A stretch of DNA of 64,000 nt from a beta proteobacterium AAP65. Lineage in GTDB: Bacteria > Pseudomonadota > Gammaproteobacteria > Burkholderiales > Burkholderiaceae_C. Position numbers and translations under genes: made by a program. Below the pieces are notes generated by a model. That model made no database searches. It saw only the letters and a program-made list of their open reading frames with translations, and was not told the origin of the DNA. Of the stretch, positions 17,483-24,058 are shown in pieces. The stretch spans positions 207,406 through 271,405 of the forward strand of contig LJHW01000001.1 of NCBI GenBank assembly GCA_001295865.1, written 5' to 3'. The first letter of the stretch is position 1. Every line of letters begins with the position of its first letter.

Positions 17483-19909
17483 ATGCCCTTGAAAAACAAG
17501 ACCTGCCTGCCCCCCGCCGCACGCCCCCGGCGCCCTGCCCGCAGCCTGCCCCAGGCCCTGGCCCCCTGCCTGGCGCTGGCTTTCACCAGCGCCGGGGCGC
17601 AGACGCCGCCCGCCACCGCCCCAGCGCCCACGGCACAAGCGCAGGCCCCTGCCGGCGCGGCCTCGGCCCCGCGGCCCCGGCCTGCACCGGCGGCACGCGC
17701 ACCGGCACCCGCGCCTGCGCCAGCCCCCGCGGCCGCCAACCCCACGCAGCGCATCGAGGTCACCGGCGGGCGCGAGAGCGACACCTCGCAGCGCCGCCAG
17801 GCCACGGCGAGCAAGATCGTCATCGGCCGCGAAGAGATCGACAAGTTCGGCGACGCCACCGTTGGCGAGGTGCTGCGCCGCCTGCCCGGTGTCACCACCC
17901 CCGGCGCACCCGGCCGTGGCGGCCCGCCGCGCATGCGCGGGCTGGGCGGCGGCTTCACCCAGTTGCTGATTGACGGCCAGCGTGTGCCCCCGGGCTTCAG
18001 CCTGGAGAGCCTGACGCCCGAGCAGGTCGAGCGCATCGAGGTGCTGCGTGCGCCCACCGCCGAGACCGGCGCGCGCGCCATCGCCGGCACCATCAACATC
18101 ATCACGCGCGAAGGCTTCCGCCGCCGCCTGAACGATGTGCGCATCGGCTTCGGCGTCGAAGACGGCCAGGTCAGCCCGGGCGTGAACTGGACGCACAACA
18201 ACAGCGCCGGCGCGCTCACCTACAACCTGTCGGGCTCGGTTTTCCAGCGTCGCAACAACGACCAGAACGAGAGCCGCACCACGGTGGAGAACGCCAGCAC
18301 GGGCACGCTGCTGGAAGACCGCCGCACACGCAGCAGTTCCAAGAGCGAGCGCCTGGGCGGCAACTTCAGCGGCCGCCTGCAATGGCGCCTGGGCGAAGGC
18401 ACGGGCGACATGCTGGCGCTGGCGCCCACGCTCTTCCACGCCAGCGGCAAGAGCAGCAGCCAGTACACGCTGGACCAGGCCCTGGAGCGGCCCGGCCGCG
18501 CGGTGCTCTACGACTTCGGCAACACCCGCAGCGAAAGCAGCTTCACCAACGCACGCCTGAACGCCCAGTGGCGCCAGCGCCTGGGCGACGTGCGGGCCGA
18601 GCTCAATGGCGGTGGCGGTGTCTTCCGCAGCGAAAACGAGAGCCTGCGCACCGATTTCAACAACGGCGGCACCACCGCCGCGCGCACGCTGCAAGACTTC
18701 GGCCGCACCAGGCAGACCAACCTCGACTTCAAGCTCAAGCTTTCGGCGCTGACCGCGGGCAAGCCCGAAGGCGGCGGCGAGCACAGCCTGGTGGGCGGGC
18801 TCGATGTCGACACCTCGCGCCGCAGCGAAACGCGCACCTCGCTGCAGAACGGCGCGCCGGTGCTGTCCGATTTCGGTGACGACCTGCAGGCCAGCTCGCT
18901 GCGCCTGGCGGCTTTCGCGCAGGACGAGTGGACCATCAACCCGAACTGGTCGGCCCACGCCGGCCTGCGCTGGGAAGGCATCACCACGCGCGGCGACAGC
19001 GCCGGCGCCGCCGGTGCGCACCGGCCCACCAACCGCAGCAGCGTCTGGACGCCGCTGCTGCACGCGGTGTGGAAGCCCGACCCCAAGGGCCGCGACCAGG
19101 TGCGCATGAGCCTGACGCGCAGCTACCGCAGCCCCGACCTCGGCAACCTGATCGCGCGGCCCACCATCAACCGCGACTACGACCCCGACACCGGCAGCAA
19201 CATCGAAACCGCGCCCGACCGCGCCGGCAACCCCGATCTGAAGCCCGAGCTCGCCACCGGCATCGACATCGCGCTGGAGCGTTACCTCGACAGCGGCGGT
19301 GTGCTCAGCGCCAACCTCTTCCACCGCCAGATCAGCAACCTCATGCGCGGCGGCACGCGGCTGGAGACGGTGAGCTGGAGCCCCTTCCCGCGCTGGGTGC
19401 GCCGCATGCAGAACATCGGCGATGCCACCACCACGGGCGTGGAACTGGAGGCCAAGTTCCGGCTCGACCAGATGATCACCGGCGCCACGCCGGTGGAAGT
19501 GCGGGCCAACCTGTCGGTCTTCGACAGCAAGGTCAAAGCCGTGCCCGGCCCCGACAACCGGCTCGACCAGCAAAGCAAGGCCACGGCCAACTTCGGCGCC
19601 GACTACCGCCTGCGCGGCCTGCCGCTCACGCTGGGCGGCAACATCAACTGGGTGCCCGAGACCACCACGCGCATCGAGGCCGACCAGACCGTCACCGTCA
19701 GCAGCAAGCAGGTGTGGGACGCCTACGCGCTGTGGACCTTCAGCCCCAGCGTGGGCCTGCGTGTGCTGGGCAGCAACCTGAATCCGCGCGACTACAGCAC
19801 CCGCACCGTCAACGACAGCGTGGTGGCCGGCGTCACCGAGCGCACACGCACGCGCAGCGGCGGGCCCAGCGACACCAACTGGCAGCTGCGGCTGGAACTG
19901 AAGCTCTAG
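17483..19909 (+). CDS. TonB-dependent outer-membrane receptor
   Basis: An 808-residue outer-membrane active transporter. After the signal peptide comes an unusually long Pro/Ala-rich linker to about residue 90, then the plug domain. The plug begins [12 protein letters not shown] and includes [31 protein letters not shown] and the [15 protein letters not shown] segment. The remainder is beta-barrel with many alternating strands, ending in LRLELKL rather than in an aromatic residue. I use the ATG at 17483; the frame stays open to 17363 but the extension is not signal-like. No TonB/ExbB genes are adjacent. The substrate (siderophore, vitamin or other) is not evident. Confidence 0.9.
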   Translation: MPLKNKTCLPPAARPRRPARSLPQALAPCLALAFTSAGAQTPPATAPAPTAQAQAPAGAASAPRPRPAPAARAPAPAPAPAPAAANPTQRIEVTGGRESDTSQRRQATASKIVIGREEIDKFGDATVGEVLRRLPGVTTPGAPGRGGPPRMRGLGGGFTQLLIDGQRVPPGFSLESLTPEQVERIEVLRAPTAETGARAIAGTINIITREGFRRRLNDVRIGFGVEDGQVSPGVNWTHNNSAGALTYNLSGSVFQRRNNDQNESRTTVENASTGTLLEDRRTRSSSKSERLGGNFSGRLQWRLGEGTGDMLALAPTLFHASGKSSSQYTLDQALERPGRAVLYDFGNTRSESSFTNARLNAQWRQRLGDVRAELNGGGGVFRSENESLRTDFNNGGTTAARTLQDFGRTRQTNLDFKLKLSALTAGKPEGGGEHSLVGGLDVDTSRRSETRTSLQNGAPVLSDFGDDLQASSLRLAAFAQDEWTINPNWSAHAGLRWEGITTRGDSAGAAGAHRPTNRSSVWTPLLHAVWKPDPKGRDQVRMSLTRSYRSPDLGNLIARPTINRDYDPDTGSNIETAPDRAGNPDLKPELATGIDIALERYLDSGGVLSANLFHRQISNLMRGGTRLETVSWSPFPRWVRRMQNIGDATTTGVELEAKFRLDQMITGATPVEVRANLSVFDSKVKAVPGPDNRLDQQSKATANFGADYRLRGLPLTLGGNINWVPETTTRIEADQTVTVSSKQVWDAYALWTFSPSVGLRVLGSNLNPRDYSTRTVNDSVVAGVTERTRTRSGGPSDTNWQLRLELKL

Positions 19910-20015
19910 GCCAGCGCTGTCGGCGCCGGGCTGCGCAACTGGGGATGCCCCGGCTGCCCGCCCGCGCCCTGGCGTGCACACTGCCTGTTCCCCTGAACAG
20001 CCTGTGCCCACCACC

Positions 20016-21020
20016 ATGACACGTCGCCGCCACCTGCTTGCCGCCGCCTCTGCCCTGCCGCTGGGGCTGGCGATGAGCCGTTTTGCCCACGCCCAAGGCG
20101 CCTGGCCCAGCAAGCCCGTGCGCATCGTCGTGCCCTTCGCGGCCGGCGGCACCACAGACATCCTGGCCCGCGCCATCGCGCCCGAGCTGCAGCGCGTCTT
20201 CGGCCAGCCTTTCGTCGTCGACAACAAACCCGGCGCCGGTGGCAACAACGGTTCGGCCGAGGTGGCCAAGGCCGCGGCCGACGGCCACACCTTCCTGATG
20301 GGCACGGTGGGCACGCACGCGATCAACCCGTCGCTGTACCCGAAGATGCCGTATGACGCGGTGAAAGACTTCGCGCCCGTCACGCTGGTGGCCGGCGTGC
20401 CCAACGTGCTGGTCTTCAACCCCGAATCGGCGCAGAAGTACAAGATCAACTCGGTGGTCGACCTCATCCGCGCGGCCAAGGCCAACCCGGGCAAGCTCAA
20501 CGTGGCGAGTTCGGGCAACGGCACCAGCATCCACCTGGCGGCCGAGCTCTTCAAGAGCCTGACCGGCACCTTCATGCTGCACCTGCCCTACCGCGGCAGC
20601 GGCCCGGCGCTCATCGACCTGATGGCCGGCAACGTCGACCTGATGTTCGACAACCTGCCCAGCGCCATGCCGCACATCAAGAGCGGCCGCCTCAAGGCCC
20701 TGGCCGTCACCAGCGGCGTGCGCTCGGCGGCCTTGCCCGATCTGCCGACCATCGCCGAAGCCGGCGGCTCGCTGCTGCGCAACTACGAAGCGAGCTCGTG
20801 GTTCGGCCTGCTGGCGCCTGCCGGCACACCGGCCGACATCGTCAACCGCGTGCAGCAGGAGACCGCCAAGGCCCTGGCCACGCCGGCCATCAAAGACCGG
20901 CTGCAGTCGCAAGGCGCCATTCCCAGCGGCATGAGCCCGGCCGATTTCGCGAAGTTCATCGGCGCCGAGACCAAGAAGTGGGCGGTGGTGGTCAAGGCCT
21001 CGGGCGCGAAGGTGGACTGA
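20016..21020 (+). CDS. Bug/TctC-family tricarboxylate-type binding protein
   Basis: A 334-residue periplasmic binding protein of the Bug family, greatly expanded in Burkholderiales, whose members bind carboxylates and similar small acids. The signal peptide starts [17 protein letters not shown] with twin arginines, possibly Tat-exported. Family landmarks are [50 protein letters not shown] and the C-terminal [19 protein letters not shown]. The ATG at 20016 is preferred over a GTG at 19974. No TctA/TctB permease is nearby, the usual situation for orphan Bug proteins, so it may feed a distant transporter or act in signalling. Confidence 0.92.
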   Translation: MTRRRHLLAAASALPLGLAMSRFAHAQGAWPSKPVRIVVPFAAGGTTDILARAIAPELQRVFGQPFVVDNKPGAGGNNGSAEVAKAAADGHTFLMGTVGTHAINPSLYPKMPYDAVKDFAPVTLVAGVPNVLVFNPESAQKYKINSVVDLIRAAKANPGKLNVASSGNGTSIHLAAELFKSLTGTFMLHLPYRGSGPALIDLMAGNVDLMFDNLPSAMPHIKSGRLKALAVTSGVRSAALPDLPTIAEAGGSLLRNYEASSWFGLLAPAGTPADIVNRVQQETAKALATPAIKDRLQSQGAIPSGMSPADFAKFIGAETKKWAVVVKASGAKVD

Positions 21021-21100
21021 GCCCGGACGTGCCAGGCCGGAAGGCGTGGCACGCCTGGCGAAGGCCCGAGCGCGATTTCACGCGTGAGGGCTGAAGCACC

Positions 21101-21114
21101 GCGCTGGCATCATC
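21101..21114 (+). promoter_or_regulatory. 14-bp motif shared with the cphA upstream region
   Basis: GCGCTGGCATCATC ends 24 nt before the cyanophycinase start. The identical 14-mer occurs at 30093-30106, 69 nt before cphA. CATCAT inside it could act as a -10 element, or the whole could be a common operator for cyanophycin genes. This is inference from identity and position only. Confidence 0.4.
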
Positions 21115-21138
21115 GCGGGCTGAACAGGAGCCCGACGT

Positions 21139-21981
21139 ATGTGTGCCAGCAAAGTGGCCGAAGGCAAGCAGCGCGGATGGATCATCCCCATCGGCGGTGC
21201 CGAGGAAAAAGAGAACGCGCCGCAGATCCTCAACCGTTTTGTGCAGCTGGCCGGTGGCCGCGGGGCCGACATCGTGGTCATCCCGACGGCCAGCCAGATG
21301 AAGGCCACGGGGCCGCGCTACGAACGTATCTTCGGCGAGCTGGGCGCGGCGCGGGTCACGGCGCTGGACTTCGACACGCGGCGTGATTGCGACGAGCCGG
21401 GGCGGCTGCAGCGCCTGCAGCAGGCCACCGGCGTGTTTTTCACCGGCGGCAACCAGCTGCGCCTGAGCACGCTGATCGGCGGCACGCCCATCGCGAAGGC
21501 GGTGCGCGTGATGAACGCCGCCGGCGTGCCGGTGGCCGGCACCAGCGCCGGCGCGGCCTTCATCAGCGAGCACATGATCGCCTTCGGCGACGAGGGCAGC
21601 ACGCCCATCGCCGGCAGCGTGCGCCTGGCCGCGGGCCTGGGCCTGACCAACCGCTTCATCATCGACCAGCACTTCCGCCAACGCGACCGCCTCGGCCGCC
21701 TGCTCACGGCGCTGGCCTACAACCCCTTTGCCGTGGGCATCGGCCTCGACGAAGACACCGCGGCCTTCATCGCGCCCGACAACACCGTGCATGTGGAAGG
21801 CAGCGGCGGCATCACGGTGGTGGACGCCGCCGAGGTGCAGTTCAGCAGCATGGACACCGTGGGCGAAGGCCGGCCGGTGTGCCTGCTGGGCGTGAAGCTG
21901 CACATCCTGACGCAGGGCGCCACCTTCAACCTGCACACGCGCCTGGCCGACGCCGGCGTGCTGCACGAGCCCAAGCGCTGA
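21139..21981 (+). CDS. cphB: cyanophycinase (peptidase family S51)
   Basis: A 280-residue cytosolic serine exopeptidase that cuts the storage polymer cyanophycin into beta-Asp-Arg dipeptides. The nucleophile is in GTSAGAAF (Ser about 136). The glutamine-amidotransferase-like fold is suggested by GWIIPIGGAEEKE, IVVIPTAS and VFFTGGNQLRL. GFxxxxxDQH-like sequence appears as RFIIDQHFRQRDRLGRLL, as expected for CphB. AGGAG lies about 10 nt before the ATG. In many betaproteobacteria cphB is next to cphA; here cphA starts about 8 kb downstream on the same strand. Confidence 0.95.
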   Translation: MCASKVAEGKQRGWIIPIGGAEEKENAPQILNRFVQLAGGRGADIVVIPTASQMKATGPRYERIFGELGAARVTALDFDTRRDCDEPGRLQRLQQATGVFFTGGNQLRLSTLIGGTPIAKAVRVMNAAGVPVAGTSAGAAFISEHMIAFGDEGSTPIAGSVRLAAGLGLTNRFIIDQHFRQRDRLGRLLTALAYNPFAVGIGLDEDTAAFIAPDNTVHVEGSGGITVVDAAEVQFSSMDTVGEGRPVCLLGVKLHILTQGATFNLHTRLADAGVLHEPKR

Positions 21982-22013
21982 GCGCGGTGGGCGACACCGG
22001 TGCCGGGGCCGGG

Positions 22014-22460
22014 ATGCAGCGCTTCCCGGTGCGCCTGCCGGCGCTGTGGCGGCAGGCCTTCCCGGGCGTGATGGCCGGCGCCGTGGCCGGGCATGCCTGG
22101 GGCTGGCTGCAAGGCGAGACCTTCTCCTGGCCGCAGAGCCTGCCGATGATGGTGACGGCGGCCATCACGGTGGTGCTGGTGCACCTGCTCATGCCCACCG
22201 AGGCGGGGCCCGACGGCCTGAAGCTCGGCACCTTCTGGGGCTGGCGGCGCAGCGTGGCCTGGGAGGACATCGTCAGCGCCGAACACCTGCGCGGCGTGCC
22301 CTTGATGGTGGGCATCCGCCTGCGCGACCGCCAGGGCCGCAACTACCTGCTGCCGCGCGACACCGTGGGGCTGCCGACGCTGCACGCGCTGGCGCACGCA
22401 CGCGGTGGCCCGCAGCACCCGCTCACGCTCGCGCTCGAAGTGCCGATGTACAGGCTGTAG
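22014..22460 (+). CDS. hypothetical membrane protein
   Basis: A protein of 148 residues with two probable membrane segments in its first half (QAFPGVMAGAVAGHAWGW and MMVTAAITVVLVHLLM). A soluble C-terminal part follows, with the look of a small beta domain (WEDIVSAEHLRGVPLMVGIRLRDRQ, RNYLLPRD), reminiscent of PH-like bPH domains in bacterial membrane proteins. An in-frame GTG at 21987 is an alternative start only 6 nt after cphB, so co-transcription with cphB is possible. I do not recognise the family. Confidence 0.65.
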   Translation: MQRFPVRLPALWRQAFPGVMAGAVAGHAWGWLQGETFSWPQSLPMMVTAAITVVLVHLLMPTEAGPDGLKLGTFWGWRRSVAWEDIVSAEHLRGVPLMVGIRLRDRQGRNYLLPRDTVGLPTLHALAHARGGPQHPLTLALEVPMYRL

Positions 22461-22519
22461 GGCGCGCAGCGCGCAGCCGACAACGCACCCCTGCGCCAGC
22501 AGACCGCGGCCATCGGCCC

Positions 22520-22525
22520 GACAAT
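22520..22525 (+). promoter_or_regulatory. -10-like hexamer GACAAT upstream of the small FAD-protein operon
   Basis: CCGACAATGC resembles the -10-like elements seen before other genes in this window. It lies about 97 nt before the GTG start at 22622 and after the stop of the preceding gene, a sensible place for the promoter of the two-gene operon. No convincing -35. Confidence 0.3.
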
Positions 22526-22621
22526 GCAGGCCAGCGCGCCGGCAGCGGCCCGCGGCCCCGAAGACGGACCCGGCGTGCCCCGCGATGGACGGAGCCCCAC
22601 GATGACGACGGAAGGAGCCCC

Positions 22622-22822
22622 GTGAAGACCCTGGACGAGATGCTCAGCCTGCGCCTGCTGTCGCCCGAACAGCACCACGACATCGGCGCCTACATCGCCG
22701 AGGCGCGCACCCCCGACGCCATCCTGCAGATGCCCGAACCGCTTTGGCGTGCACTCTCGCTCGCCAGCGTGCTGATGAACCTGGACGCCGAGCTGCAGCA
22801 GCCGCCGTTGTTCGAAGCGTGA
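22622..22822 (+). CDS. small conserved-looking hypothetical protein
   Basis: A 66-residue acidic, helix-rich protein starting at GTG, chosen because GGAAGGAG lies 5 nt upstream and the sequence begins VKTLDEMLSLRLLSPEQHHDI. It has no signal peptide, membrane helix or cysteine motif. The stop overlaps the start of the FAD-protein gene (GTGA), so the two are coupled and may work together. The function is not recognisable. A longer frame exists upstream but lacks a start with a ribosome-binding site. Confidence 0.7.
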   Translation: MKTLDEMLSLRLLSPEQHHDIGAYIAEARTPDAILQMPEPLWRALSLASVLMNLDAELQQPPLFEA

Positions 22823-23817
22823 GCGCCAGGGCTGCAAAACCACGCGTGGCCGTGGTCGGCGCTGGCATCGCCGGGCTGGTGGCCGCGCGCGTGCTGGCCG
22901 ATGCGGGCTGCGCGGTGACGGTCTTCGAGAAGAGCCGCGGCCCCGGCGGCCGCTGCGCCACGCGGCGCAGCGAGGTGGGGCCTTTCCACCACGGCGTGGC
23001 GGGCTTCGGCGCGCAGACCGCGGCTTTCCGCGAAACGCTGGCGGCCTGGCAGGCGCAGGGTTGGGCCGCTGCCGACGCGGCCGGCCGCTGGGCCGGCCGG
23101 CCGACGATGAACGCGCTGGCGCGCCAGCTGGCCGAAGGCCTGGTGCTGCGCACCGAGCACACGGTGCGCCCGCCGCAGCGCAAGGCCGACGGCAGTTGGC
23201 AACTGGCCACTGCGGAACACGGCACGCTGCCAGAGCCCTTCGACGTGCTGCTGCTGGCCGTGCCGGCCGAGCAGGCAAGACCGCTGTGCGCCGACAGCCC
23301 CTCGCTGCTGCAGGCCTTGGCCGGCGTGCACGGCCAGCCCTGCTGGACGCTGATGCTGGGCTGGCCGCCCGGGGCGGCAGCACCCGCGCTGCCCGACGCC
23401 GCGCGGGTGGCGGCCAGCCCGGTGCTGGACGAGGTGGTGGATGTGAGCGCCCTGCACGGCGCAGCGCCGGCGGCGGACCCGGGCTGGCAGCGCTGGGTGC
23501 TGCACGCAACGGCCGCCTGGAGCACCGCCGAGCTGGAGCGGAGCCCCGAAGACGCCGTGGCGGCCTTGCTGGCCGCCCTGCAGACGGTGGCCGAGCCCGG
23601 CCCGCCTTGGCCGGCCCCGGCCCACGCGGTGGCCCACCGCTGGCGCTACGCGCAGGTGGCCGAACCCGCGGCCGGCGCCTGCGGCTGGGATGCCGCGCTG
23701 CGCCTGGGCAGCTGCGGCGACGCCTGGGGCGGCGGGGCTGCAGCGGGACCCGAGGGCGTGGAACGCGCCTGGCTCAGCGGCCGGGCGCTGGCGCAGGCCG
23801 TGCTGGCCGGCGCTTGA
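22819..23817 (+). CDS. FAD-dependent amine-oxidase/renalase-like protein
   Basis: A 332-residue flavoprotein. The N-terminus RVAVVGAGIAGLVAARVLADAG is a dinucleotide-binding fold, followed by VFEKSRGPGGRCATRR and FHHGVAGFGAQ, characteristic of the bacterial renalase-like/NAD(P)-binding amine oxidase group. The C-terminus carries LRLGSCGDAWGGG, matching the second FAD contact in that family. The start is GTG at 22819, overlapping the stop of the 66-codon gene. Members of this group oxidise small amines or aberrant dihydropyridine nucleotides. The actual substrate here is unknown. Confidence 0.85.
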   Translation: MSARAAKPRVAVVGAGIAGLVAARVLADAGCAVTVFEKSRGPGGRCATRRSEVGPFHHGVAGFGAQTAAFRETLAAWQAQGWAAADAAGRWAGRPTMNALARQLAEGLVLRTEHTVRPPQRKADGSWQLATAEHGTLPEPFDVLLLAVPAEQARPLCADSPSLLQALAGVHGQPCWTLMLGWPPGAAAPALPDAARVAASPVLDEVVDVSALHGAAPAADPGWQRWVLHATAAWSTAELERSPEDAVAALLAALQTVAEPGPPWPAPAHAVAHRWRYAQVAEPAAGACGWDAALRLGSCGDAWGGGAAAGPEGVERAWLSGRALAQAVLAGA

Positions 23818-23823
23818 GACACA

Positions 23824-23842
23824 GCCGGCCTCCAAGGCCGGC
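23824..23842 (-). terminator. hairpin between the FAD-protein gene and the SOS peptide ORF
   Basis: GCCGGCCT and AGGCCGGC form a perfect 8-bp stem around CCA, between two convergent stop codons (23817 and 23855). The flank is TGTGTCT on the minus strand, slightly T-rich, and CGCAGC on the plus strand, so it more likely ends the minus-strand peptide transcript. Without a clear T-run the call is tentative. Confidence 0.45.
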
Positions 23843-23854
23843 CGCAGCCTCAGC

Positions 23855-23938
23855 TCAGAACCAAGCCCACACGCGCCACAGCCACTGGGGCAGGCGCACG
23901 CTGTCGGGGCGGTAGTGCTGGCGCAGGGCTTGGCGCAT
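23855..23938 (-). CDS. predicted SOS-induced 27-residue Trp-rich peptide
   Basis: A 28-codon ORF reading MRQALRQHYR at the start and LPQWLWRVWAWF at the end. It is too short for ordinary gene calling but has every signal of a real gene. GAGAGG lies 7 nt before the ATG, a promoter overlapped by two LexA boxes lies 45-80 bp upstream, and a hairpin follows the stop. The N-terminal half is basic and hydrophilic. The last 12 residues hold four tryptophans, one arginine and no acidic residue, as expected of a membrane-surface-active segment. By analogy with SOS-controlled TisB-type peptides it could depolarise or bind the inner membrane after DNA damage. That role is inference, and I do not recognise a named family. 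Confidence 0.65.
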   Translation of the reverse strand: MRQALRQHYRPDSVRLPQWLWRVWAWF

Positions 23939-23982
23939 GACGGGACCTCTCAGGAGCAGATGGAAGAAAGCGACTGAGAAGA

Positions 23983-24017
23983 ACTGTATACGCACACAGT
24001 ACTGTGTGCAAGAACAG
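23983..24017 (-). promoter_or_regulatory. SOS promoter with two abutting LexA boxes
   Basis: Box 1 is CTGTATACGCACACAG (23984-23999) and box 2 is CTGTGTGCAAGAACAG (24002-24017). Both fit CTGT-N8-ACAG exactly and are separated by 2 bp. On the minus strand a sigma-70 promoter is embedded in them: -35 TTGCAC (24011-24006), 17-bp spacer, -10 TACAGT (23988-23983). LexA binding would therefore cover the whole promoter. Transcription would start near 23976 and run into the 27-residue ORF. The upstream aceE-type gene ends at 24059, so this promoter is internal to the minus-strand series and private to the small ORF. Confidence 0.85.
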
Positions 24018-24058
24018 GTTTTCCCGCGTCTGCCCCAACCCGGCTGCCGCCGAGCGCG

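Noticed and set aside
14969..20575. Minus-strand frame open for 1868 codons opposite the GGDEF, TonB receptor and Bug genes
   Set aside because: It runs antisense through four well-supported genes and the gaps between them, with low-complexity Ala/Gly/Gln/His-rich translation and no domain. This is a typical high-GC shadow.
21101..21125. Sigma-54 promoter suggested by CTGGCAT in the cph motif
   Set aside because: The required GC-containing -12 element (TTGCA-like) is missing at the correct spacing in both copies.
23960..23977. Five-codon plus-strand ORF (MEESD) with AGGAG in front
   Set aside because: Too short to assess and it overlaps the leader of the SOS peptide transcript; the apparent ribosome-binding site is probably chance.
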